Assembly (NCBI GenBank): GCA_028293055.1
Contig: JAQGLD010000021.1
Coordinates: forward strand, 1-6,366
DNA: 6,366 nt
Direction of reading: 5' to 3'
DNA from: Alphaproteobacteria bacterium
GTDB taxonomy: Bacteria > Pseudomonadota > Alphaproteobacteria > Sphingomonadales > Sphingomonadaceae
Shown here: piece by piece, positions 1 through 5,491 of the stretch
How positions within the stretch are numbered: position 1 is the first letter of the stretch
Layout of the letters: every line of letters begins with the position of its first letter
Position numbers and translations under genes: made by a program
Notes under the pieces: generated by a model
The model's database searches: none
What the model saw: only the letters and a program-made list of their open reading frames with translations
What the model was told of the DNA's origin: nothing

Positions 1-788
1 CGATCGTCGAGATGCTCGACCGGATCCTGCCGGTGGAGGATGAGGAGGTCTCGGCCTTCGTCCACAAGGCGCTGACCAAGCAGGGCATGAAGCTGCATGT
101 GAGCTCGGGGGTCGAGAAGCTCGTGCCGGGCCCGACCGGAGTAAAGGCCACGATCAAGGGCGTCGGCGAGCAGGATTTCTCGCATGCCATCGTCGCCATC
201 GGGATCGTCCCCAATACCGAGACGATCGGACTGGAAGCCCTGGGCGTGAAGACTGACCGCGGCCATATCGCGACCGACGGCTTCGGCCGAACCAATGTCG
301 AAGGCATTTACGCGATCGGCGATGTCACCGGCCCGCCCTGGCTGGCGCACAAGGCTAGCCACGAAGGCGTGGTCTGCGTCGAGGCGATTGCCGGAAAGAA
401 GCCGCACCCCTTCGAGACCTGGAACATCCCGGGCTGCACCTATTCGCGGCCGCAGATCGCTTCGGTCGGCTTCACCGAAGCCAAGGCCAGGGAAGCCGGC
501 CACGAGGTCAAGGTCGGCAAATTCCCCTTCATCGGCAATGGCAAGGCGATCGCACTCGGCGAGGCCGAGGGATTCGTGAAGACCGTGTTCGACTCCAAGA
601 CCGGCGAATTGCTCGGCGCGCATATGGTCGGCGCCGAGGTCACCGAGCTGATCCAGGGCTACGTCATCGCGCGCCAGCTCGAGACCACTGAGGAGGACCT
701 GATGCACACCGTCTTCCCGCACCCGACCTTGAGCGAGATGATGCACGAGAGCGTGCTCGATGCTTACGGCCGCGCGATCCATTATTGA
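1..788 (+). CDS. lpdA: Dihydrolipoyl dehydrogenase (E3), C-terminal part, 5' truncated
   Basis: This FAD-dependent enzyme reoxidises the dihydrolipoyl arm of 2-oxoacid dehydrogenase complexes (pyruvate, 2-oxoglutarate) and passes electrons to NAD+ in the cytoplasm. The reading frame is already open at base 3 (Ile-Val-Glu before the first Met at 12), so the gene begins upstream; about 261 of an expected ~465 residues are visible. Counting from the Met at 12, the fragment starts inside the NAD domain just after the beta-strand of its Rossmann motif (VEMLDRILP). It continues through the second FAD motif GIYAIGDV (99-105) and into the dimerisation domain from about residue 133. That domain ends with the catalytic HPTLSE motif, His237 and Glu242, which acts across the dimer interface. 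The redox-active CxxxxC pair lies outside the window. The C-terminus looks complete. The sequence resembles alphaproteobacterial E3 proteins; which complex it serves cannot be told from here. Confidence 0.96.
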   Translation, partial: IVEMLDRILPVEDEEVSAFVHKALTKQGMKLHVSSGVEKLVPGPTGVKATIKGVGEQDFSHAIVAIGIVPNTETIGLEALGVKTDRGHIATDGFGRTNVEGIYAIGDVTGPPWLAHKASHEGVVCVEAIAGKKPHPFETWNIPGCTYSRPQIASVGFTEAKAREAGHEVKVGKFPFIGNGKAIALGEAEGFVKTVFDSKTGELLGAHMVGAEVTELIQGYVIARQLETTEEDLMHTVFPHPTLSEMMHESVLDAYGRAIHY

Positions 789-815
789 CGACGGGGAGCG
801 CCGCGGCGGTCCCAG

Positions 816-898
816 TCGTCATCCCGGCGAAGGCCGGGATCTACTGGAGACCGCCGTGACTTTTCGTCCCGAGACCCCGGCCTCCGCCGGGGTGACGA
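816..898. repeat. REP-like palindrome pair (two facing hairpins)
   Basis: Two arms, 816-841 and 873-898, are inverted copies of each other and match at 23 of 26 positions across a 31-nt spacer. Each arm is also a perfect hairpin by itself: an 8-bp stem at 821-840 with loop GAAG, and an 8-bp stem at 874-893 with loop CTCC. The outer edges carry TCGTC and GACGA. This doublet architecture is that of REP/BIME-type elements, and I recall this GTCATCCCGGCGAAGGCCGG core as abundant between genes in sphingomonad genomes. It fills most of the gap between lpdA and the CDF gene. It could protect the lpdA mRNA 3' end or help terminate transcription, but no T-run follows either stem. No REP-associated transposase is present in the window. 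Confidence 0.85.
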
Positions 899-914
899 AT
901 TTGGAAACAACGCC

Positions 915-1850
915 TTGAGCGCACCGACCGACAATAACCGCACCCTGATCATTGCGCTCGCGGCCAATGTCGGCATCGCAGTGTCGAAGTTCGTCGCTGC
1001 GATGATCACCGGATCGTCGGCGATGCTGACCGAAGGAATCCACAGCCTGGTGGATTCGGCCAATCAGCTGCTGCTGATCTGGGGCCGGCGCCAATCGCGC
1101 AAACCCGCCGACAAGCGCCACCCGTTCGGCTATGGCCGCGAGCTCTATTTCTGGAGCTTCGTCGTCGCCCTGATGGTCTTCGCGCTCGGCGCCGGAGTGT
1201 CGGTCTACGAAGGCATCATCCACATCCTCCATCCCGAGCCGGCAGTTTCGCCGCTGATCGCCTATGGAGTGCTACTGGTCGCCTTCCTGCTCGAAGGCGG
1301 ATCGACGGTGGCCGCGTTCAAGGAATTCCGAGAGGCGAAGGGCAACGAGAGCTGGTTCCAGGCGGTGCGTCGGTCCAAGGACCCGCCGACCTTCATCGTC
1401 CTGCTCGAAAATGGCGCCGCAATGGCTGGCATCCTTGCCGCGGCGGTCGGCCTCGCATTGTCGCAGCTCACTCACAATCCATTCTACGATGGTGCTGCCT
1501 CGGTCCTGATCGGAATCATCCTCGGTCTTACCGCCTGGCTGCTCGCGGTCGAATCGAAGGCTCTGCTGATCGGAGAGGCCGCCGATCCGGAACTCGTCGA
1601 AGGCATTCGCGAGGCCGCGGCCCGCCGACAGGGTATCGTCGGAGTCGGCCATGTCCTGACCGTCCATTCGGCCCCGGACCAGATCACCGTGGTGATGAGC
1701 GCCGATTTCGAGGACGAGATCACTGCGGGCGCGGTCGAGCGGATCGTCGCCGAAATCGAGGAGGAAGTCTCCACACGCTGGCCCGCGGTGAAACGGATGT
1801 ACATTCGTCCCGAGCAAAATGCCGCCGCGAGGCGGCGCAAGCCGGACTGA
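915..1850 (+). CDS. Cation diffusion facilitator (ZnT9-like CDF) transporter
   Basis: A 311-aa inner-membrane protein of the CDF family, which exports Zn2+ or other divalent metals, usually in exchange for protons. Six hydrophobic segments can be seen at about 10-30, 34-57, 78-103, 111-133, 160-183 and 190-212, followed by a cytoplasmic ferredoxin-like dimerisation domain (about 220-300). TM2 holds the family motif HSLVD (His43, Asp47). HPFGYGRE (69-76) and the TM5 motif LLENGAA (163-169) place it with SLC30A9/ZnT9-like CDFs, in which, from memory, TM5 reads LLED; here Asp is Asn166. The start is TTG at 915: TM1 begins about ten residues later, no ATG lies before Met30, and a weak GGAAA (903-907) sits 7 nt upstream. 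The metal specificity cannot be read from the sequence. The gene sits 2 nt before the next one and is probably co-transcribed with it. Confidence 0.93.
   Translation: MSAPTDNNRTLIIALAANVGIAVSKFVAAMITGSSAMLTEGIHSLVDSANQLLLIWGRRQSRKPADKRHPFGYGRELYFWSFVVALMVFALGAGVSVYEGIIHILHPEPAVSPLIAYGVLLVAFLLEGGSTVAAFKEFREAKGNESWFQAVRRSKDPPTFIVLLENGAAMAGILAAAVGLALSQLTHNPFYDGAASVLIGIILGLTAWLLAVESKALLIGEAADPELVEGIREAAARRQGIVGVGHVLTVHSAPDQITVVMSADFEDEITAGAVERIVAEIEEEVSTRWPAVKRMYIRPEQNAAARRRKPD
1821..1836 (+). other. GNRA-tetraloop hairpin in the CDF 3' end
   Basis: GCCGCC (1821-1826), GCGA (1827-1830) and GGCGGC (1831-1836) form a perfect 6-bp GC stem closed by a GNRA-type loop. It lies in the last codons of the CDF gene, 16 nt before the ATG of the next gene. 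It may influence translational coupling or mRNA stability. In DNA this rich in GC, and in an Ala-Ala-Ala-Arg-Arg-Arg coding stretch, it may also be chance. Confidence 0.4.
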
Positions 1851-1852
1851 GC

Positions 1853-3235
1853 ATGGACCGAGCCCGGCCCTCCGGCCGGCTCCAGGCGGGCGCCGCCTTG
1901 CTCGCCTGGCTGGCGACCCTGGCTGTCTTCTGGCCGGGAATCGCGCTCTACGACAGCGTCGATCAATATGGCCAGCTGCTGAGCGGCGACTATGCCGACT
2001 GGCATCCGCCGATCATGGCGCGCTTCTGGTCGCTGTTCGCGTCCTGGTGGCCCGGCGCCGCGCCGATGCTGCTCGTCCAGACCGCTTTCTATTGGCTCGG
2101 GATCGGCCTGCTCGCCGCAGCCTGCGCTCGCCGGGGAAAGGGCAAGGCCGGCTGGGCGCTGCTCGCGATCGGAGCCTTCTTCCTCTCCTCCTGCTGGCTC
2201 GGAGCGATCCTCAAGGACGGGCAGATGGTCGGCGCGACGCTCGCTACGACCGGAATGGTCGGCTGGTACCGGCTCGAGGAAAAGCGCCTCCCCTGGTGGG
2301 CCGCGGCGCCCGCTTTGTCCCTGCTCGCCTACGCGCTGCTGGTGCGCGCCAACGCGATGTTCGCGGTCGTGCCGCTGGCGATGATCCTGTTCGGCTGGGG
2401 CCCGGCTCGCAGGCCGATCGCGAGGATCTGCCTCGGCACGGCCGCGATCGTTGGAGCGATGCTGCTCGCCCCGCCGATCAACCATTATCTGCTCGGCGCC
2501 GAGGCAAGCGGAGTCGAACGCAGCCAGCTCATCTACGATCTGACCGGGATCGGAGCGCGGACCGTGGACCCGGTGGCGGGATACAAGCCCGAGGCCTGGC
2601 AGCCTCGAAAATGCTATTCGCTGCTCGAATGGGACCGAGCGGGGGAGGGCGATTGCCCGGGCGCCGAGATGCTTTACCAACCGAGCTCGCGGCTCGCGCG
2701 ACTGTGGATCGGCGCGATCCTGTCCCATCCACTGGCTTATGCGGCGCATCGGATCGCCCATTTCAACTTCACGATGCGCCTGTTCGTGCCTGCTAACCTG
2801 CCGCATTCGGTATCGCCGGTGGCGGGCGAGCCCAACCGTCTCGGTCTCGCCACTGCGGCGAGCCGGGCCGAGATTGCCTTGCATCGCGCCGGCCTGTGGC
2901 TGAGCGCCTTGCCGATCGCCTGGCCGTGCCTGTGGCTGGCGCTCGACCTGGTCGCATTCTGGTCGGCCGTGACCGCTCCGCCGGGAGCGTTTCGCGATCT
3001 CGCTTTCGCCTTGTCGCTGTCCGCGCTCGCGCTCGGGGCGAGCTTCCTCGCTATCAGCGTCGCATCCGACCTGCGCTACCATCTCTGGACGATGATCGCC
3101 GCCGCGATGGCCTTTCCCATGCTGTGGGCGGCCGGGGCGCTGAACAGGCGGCATCTCATCGTCGCGGCCGGGCTGGCGGCGGCGATCGCAATCGTCGGCA
3201 CCGGCGGACGGATGCTGCTGCCTGCCTTCGCCTGA
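1853..3235 (+). CDS. Polytopic membrane protein, GT-C glycosyltransferase-like
   Basis: A 460-aa protein with roughly ten hydrophobic segments and no cleavable signal peptide. The layout resembles GT-C fold membrane glycosyltransferases (PMT/GT39, ArnT, DUF6020-like), which move sugars from polyprenyl-phosphate carriers on the periplasmic side. After TM1 comes an acidic loop WPGIALYDSVDQY (27-39; Asp34 and Asp37), where GT-C enzymes keep their catalytic Asp. It is followed by DWHPP (49-53), an HP motif typical of the relatives, then KDG (121-123), RAN (155-157) and, late in the protein, SDLRYHLW (405-412). A hydrophilic region at about 216-285 is probably periplasmic and contains Cys264 and Cys278, which could form a disulfide. 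No donor or acceptor can be inferred, and no lipid-carrier or polysaccharide genes are nearby. The ATG lies 2 nt after the CDF stop, which suggests translational coupling. Being a membrane protein is near certain; the glycosyltransferase role is an inference. Confidence 0.75.
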   Translation: MDRARPSGRLQAGAALLAWLATLAVFWPGIALYDSVDQYGQLLSGDYADWHPPIMARFWSLFASWWPGAAPMLLVQTAFYWLGIGLLAAACARRGKGKAGWALLAIGAFFLSSCWLGAILKDGQMVGATLATTGMVGWYRLEEKRLPWWAAAPALSLLAYALLVRANAMFAVVPLAMILFGWGPARRPIARICLGTAAIVGAMLLAPPINHYLLGAEASGVERSQLIYDLTGIGARTVDPVAGYKPEAWQPRKCYSLLEWDRAGEGDCPGAEMLYQPSSRLARLWIGAILSHPLAYAAHRIAHFNFTMRLFVPANLPHSVSPVAGEPNRLGLATAASRAEIALHRAGLWLSALPIAWPCLWLALDLVAFWSAVTAPPGAFRDLAFALSLSALALGASFLAISVASDLRYHLWTMIAAAMAFPMLWAAGALNRRHLIVAAGLAAAIAIVGTGGRMLLPAFA

Positions 3236-3253
3236 CGCTCGCCCCCTGCGAGC

Positions 3254-3273
3254 TTGCCGGGCGATGCCCGCAA
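3254..3273 (+). other. Imperfect hairpin between the GT-C-like gene and the amidohydrolase
   Basis: TTGCCGGGC (3254-3262) pairs with GCCCGCAA (3266-3273) around a 3-nt GAT loop: 8 base pairs with one bulged C. It starts 18 nt after the GT-C-like stop codon. There is no T-run behind it, so it is a poor match to a classical intrinsic terminator. It could be a stability element or chance. I see no convincing promoter for the amidohydrolase in the 75-nt gap. Confidence 0.3.
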
Positions 3274-3296
3274 TCGCTAGGAAGCCACAGGCTTAT

Positions 3297-3302
3297 GGGG
3301 AG
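3297..3302 (+). promoter_or_regulatory. Ribosome binding site that decides the amidohydrolase start
   Basis: GGGGAG lies 8 nt before the ATG at 3311. Two other in-frame starts, GTG 3302 and ATG 3305, overlap or almost touch this motif and are therefore unlikely. An AGGAAG at 3279-3284 is too far from all three. Confidence 0.6.
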
Positions 3303-3310
3303 TGATGACG

Positions 3311-4585
3311 ATGCGGTGGATTCCTTGGACGCTGGCTTCCGCTCTCCTGGCCGCGACCGCGCCGGCCGCCGCCGAGAGCGTCGTGGTCACCGCGGACCGG
3401 ATGGTCGATGTGCTCGGTGGTCAGGTCGTCGAACAGCCGGTGATCGTGATTACCGACGGCCGAATCGCTTCCGTGGTCGGCCGCGGCGGCGCCCGGCCGG
3501 TCATTCCGGCCGGGGCGAAACGGATCGACCTTCCCGGCAAGACCCTGGTTCCGGGCCTGATCGACATGCATGTCCACCTGACCTCGCTGGCGGAGATCGG
3601 CGGGTATCGCGGCTTCCAATATACCGACGCCTTCTGGACCGCGGTGGGCACCGCCAATGCCGAAAAGACGCTTCGCGCCGGATTCACCACCGTGCGCAAT
3701 GTCGGCTCGGACGGATTCCAGGATGTCGGCCTCAGGCAGGCGATCGACGGCGGCTGGCTGAAGGGCCCGCGGATCGTCACCGCCGGCTATGCGATCGGAG
3801 CGACCGGCGGCCATTGCGACAACAATATGCTGCCGCCCTCGCTCGACCGTCACGAGGATTCGGTGATCAACAGCCCGGAGGAAGGCCGCGCCAAGGTGCG
3901 CTGGCTGCACAAATATGGCGCGCAGGTGATCAAGATCTGCGCGACCGGCGGAGTCTTCTCCAAGGGCGACGCTGTCGGCGCGCAGCAGCTCAGCTACGAG
4001 GAGATGAAGGCGATCGCCGACGAGGCCCATATGCTGGGGCTCCGGGTCGCCGCCCATGCCCATGGCGACGAGGGCATCCGCGCGGCGATCGAGGCCGGGA
4101 TCGACACGATCGAGCATTGCAGCCTGGCCAGCGACACCACCATCGCGCTCGCCGCCAGGAAGGGCACGTGGTTCGACATGGACATCTACAATGACGATTA
4201 TATCCTCGCCACCGGCACTTCGAACGGCACCGAGCAGGAGAGCCTCGACAAGGAGAAGATGATCGGCCGGCTGCAGCGCGAGACCTTCCGCAAGGCGGTC
4301 CGCGCCGGAGTCCCGATGCTGTTCGGCACCGATGCCGGAGTCTATCCGCATGGCGACAATGGCCGGCAATTCGCCACGATGGTCGAATGGGGAATGACTC
4401 CGATCCAGGCGATCCAGGCGGCGACGTCGAGCGCTGCCAAGGCGCTGAACCGCGAAGGCGATGTCGGTGCGATCGCGGTCGGCCGGTACGGCGACATCGT
4501 CGCGGTCGAAGGCGACCCCCTGAAGGACGTGCGCGTCCTCGAACATGTCTCGACCGTGATCAAGGGCGGCGAAGTGGTCAAATGA
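3311..4585 (+). CDS. Exported metal-dependent amidohydrolase (COG1228, Xaa-Pro/Xaa-Arg dipeptidase-like)
   Basis: A 424-aa member of the amidohydrolase superfamily, which hydrolyses amide bonds with one or two divalent metals in a TIM barrel. Residues 1-21 form a signal peptide (MRWIP, then an Ala/Leu-rich core, likely cut at AAA/ES), so the enzyme should act in the periplasm. The metal-site set is complete: His87 and His89 in DMHVH, the probable carboxylated Lys208 in VIKICATGG, His249 in AHAHG, His269 in IEHC and Asp341 in GTDAG. The small beta-sandwich is built from the first ~60 and last ~45 residues (GRYGDIVAVEGDPL). The pattern fits the COG1228 group that includes Caulobacter Cc2672 and other dipeptidases once misnamed prolidases or imidazolonepropionases. 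The exact substrate (Xaa-Pro, Xaa-Arg/Lys or another amide) cannot be read from sequence. It stands apart from its neighbours, with 75 nt before and 93 nt after. Confidence 0.92.
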   Translation: MRWIPWTLASALLAATAPAAAESVVVTADRMVDVLGGQVVEQPVIVITDGRIASVVGRGGARPVIPAGAKRIDLPGKTLVPGLIDMHVHLTSLAEIGGYRGFQYTDAFWTAVGTANAEKTLRAGFTTVRNVGSDGFQDVGLRQAIDGGWLKGPRIVTAGYAIGATGGHCDNNMLPPSLDRHEDSVINSPEEGRAKVRWLHKYGAQVIKICATGGVFSKGDAVGAQQLSYEEMKAIADEAHMLGLRVAAHAHGDEGIRAAIEAGIDTIEHCSLASDTTIALAARKGTWFDMDIYNDDYILATGTSNGTEQESLDKEKMIGRLQRETFRKAVRAGVPMLFGTDAGVYPHGDNGRQFATMVEWGMTPIQAIQAATSSAAKALNREGDVGAIAVGRYGDIVAVEGDPLKDVRVLEHVSTVIKGGEVVK

Positions 4586-4617
4586 TCCTGCCCGGCACAG
4601 CCAGGATTTTCCGCTCC

Positions 4618-4636
4618 GTCGATCACGCTGATCGAC
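4618..4636. promoter_or_regulatory. Perfect inverted repeat, candidate operator or terminator stem
   Basis: GTCGATCA-CGC-TGATCGAC: two perfect 8-bp arms around a 3-nt centre, in the 93-nt gap between the amidohydrolase stop (4585) and the DUF3140 start (4679). It is less GC-rich than its surroundings. As DNA it has the size and symmetry of a binding site for a dimeric regulator. As RNA it is a hairpin followed by TATTCCATTT, a weak terminator-like tail. A loose promoter-like pair, TTGGAC (4645-4650) and TTAGGT (4669-4674) at 18-nt spacing, lies just downstream, but the second box also overlaps the only Shine-Dalgarno-like AGG. No regulator gene is visible in the window. Confidence 0.5.
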
Positions 4637-4655
4637 TATTCCATTTGGACCCTCG

Positions 4656-4669
4656 ACGCGCTCGCGCGT
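4656..4669. other. Short GC inverted repeat before the DUF3140 gene
   Basis: ACGCGC and GCGCGT face each other around TC, a perfect 14-nt dyad ending 9 nt before the DUF3140 ATG. It could mask or position the ribosome binding region. At this GC content a six-base arm is not strong evidence of function. Confidence 0.25.
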
Positions 4670-4678
4670 TAGGTCCCG

Positions 4679-5017
4679 ATGATGCCAGTGCCCGACCGAG
4701 ACAGGATCTATCGCGACTATTGGGCGGCGGTGAACATGAGTCCGGCGGAGCTTAAAGCCTGGCTCGAGACGGAGGAAAGTCACCGTGTCGGCTCGAAAGC
4801 GAGCCCGGGGGCCGAGAGCGTCGGCCATGCCTCCGGCCGCCGCATCCTGGCGTTGGGCCGCAAGCGCAAGGCGGCGCTGACCGACGAGGATTATGCGCAT
4901 ATGCGCAAGGTCGTCGGCTTCGTCCGCCGCCACACTGCCCAGCCCCCGGAAAACCGGGTCACGTCGCGCTGGCGCTATTCGCTGATGAACTGGGGTCACG
5001 ACCCGCTGAAGGATTGA
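4679..5017 (+). CDS. DUF3140 family protein
   Basis: A 112-aa soluble protein matching the DUF3140 family along its full length, as I recall that family. The recognisable blocks are VNMSPAELKAWLETEES (18-34), ESVGHASGRRI (46-56), YAHMRKVVGFVRRH (72-85) and the terminal WRYSLMNWGHDPL (98-110). It has many charged residues, no membrane segment and no signal peptide. The first and last blocks look helical. The biochemical function is unknown. In other genomes I recall these genes beside DUF2945 (small Tudor/SH3-like) genes, but none is visible here. Start codons ATG 4679 and ATG 4682 are adjacent; the only Shine-Dalgarno-like sequence, AGG at 4671-4673, is compatible with both. The cupin gene follows after 15 nt, so the pair is probably an operon. 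Confidence 0.88.
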   Translation: MMPVPDRDRIYRDYWAAVNMSPAELKAWLETEESHRVGSKASPGAESVGHASGRRILALGRKRKAALTDEDYAHMRKVVGFVRRHTAQPPENRVTSRWRYSLMNWGHDPLKD

Positions 5018-5032
5018 GAAGGGAAGCGAGAC

Positions 5033-5434
5033 ATGAAGGGCTATTGCGAAAATATCGAACGGGCGACCGTCGGCAATGAGGATTTTCGCCGTGTCCTCTA
5101 CACCGGCGAGCATATCCAACTGGTGCTGATGACCCTGCCGGCGGGCTGCGACATCGGCGAGGAAGTGCACGAGGATCGCGACCAGTTCTTCCGGATCGAG
5201 GAGGGACGCGGGACCGTCTATATCGACGGGGTTCCAAACCCGGTCGAGGACGATTTCGCGGTGATCGTGCCCGCCGGCGCCCGCCACAATGTCGTCAATG
5301 ACGGCGACGCTCCGCTGCGCCTCTACACGCTCTACGGTCCGCCAGAGCATAAGGACAAGGTCGTCCACAAGACCAGGGAGGACGCGGAGCGCGACCACGA
5401 CAACGACCATTGGGACGGCAAGACGACTGAGTGA
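5033..5434 (+). CDS. Small single-domain cupin protein
   Basis: A 133-aa cytoplasmic cupin of the 'mannose-6-phosphate isomerase-like' type, a small beta-barrel that usually holds one metal ion. Cupin motif 1 is at about 38-58 (GCDIGEEVHEDRDQFFRIEEG), with likely ligands His46, Gln51 and a nearby acid. Motif 2 is at 80-89 (PAGARHNVVN), with His85 and Asn89. The charged tail ending DGKTTE is, as I recall, conserved in this family and supports a complete C-terminus. The start is ATG 5033, behind AAGGGA (5019-5024) at 8-nt spacing, a good ribosome binding site that overlaps the end of the upstream gene region. Despite the common family name, at this length it is far smaller than true phosphomannose isomerases. 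No substrate is known to me. It is probably co-transcribed with the DUF3140 gene. Confidence 0.92.
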   Translation: MKGYCENIERATVGNEDFRRVLYTGEHIQLVLMTLPAGCDIGEEVHEDRDQFFRIEEGRGTVYIDGVPNPVEDDFAVIVPAGARHNVVNDGDAPLRLYTLYGPPEHKDKVVHKTREDAERDHDNDHWDGKTTE

Positions 5435-5447
5435 ATAGCTGCCGGTT

Positions 5448-5472
5448 CGGCCACGCTTGCCAAGCGCGGCCG
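5448..5472. other. Strong hairpin between the cupin and aminotransferase-like genes
   Basis: CGGCC-A-CGCTT (5448-5458) pairs with AAGCG-C-GGCCG (5462-5472) around a GCC loop, giving 10 of 11 pairs with one A/C mismatch. It sits 14 nt after the cupin stop and ends 20 nt before the next ATG. No T-run follows on either strand, so it is not a textbook intrinsic terminator. It may be a weak terminator, an mRNA stabiliser, or a structure limiting read-through into the next gene. Confidence 0.5.
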
Positions 5473-5491
5473 GTCCCGGCACCGTCCCGGA

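Noticed and set aside
785..790. TTGACG as a -35 box overlapping the lpdA stop.
   Set aside because: No AT-containing -10 element at suitable distance; the match is explained by the last codons of lpdA.
782..1232. Minus-strand frames over the lpdA-CDF gap, translating to SPRRRPGSR / GLRRDD-like peptides.
   Set aside because: These peptides are the translation of the palindromic repeat, a common source of spurious annotations, and they overlap the start of the CDF gene.
1484..3154. A 556-codon minus-strand open frame opposite the CDF and GT-C-like genes.
   Set aside because: Low-complexity Arg/Gln/Glu/Pro-rich translation without domains; a shadow of the two real genes.
2896..4194. A 432-codon plus-strand frame bridging the GT-C-like gene and the amidohydrolase.
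   Set aside because: Arg-rich, domain-free translation in the +1/+2 frame of two convincing genes.
4645..4674. TTGGAC-18-TTAGGT as a sigma70-type promoter for the DUF3140 gene.
   Set aside because: The -10 match is poor and overlaps the only ribosome-binding-like sequence, so it is mentioned only as a possibility, not listed as a promoter.
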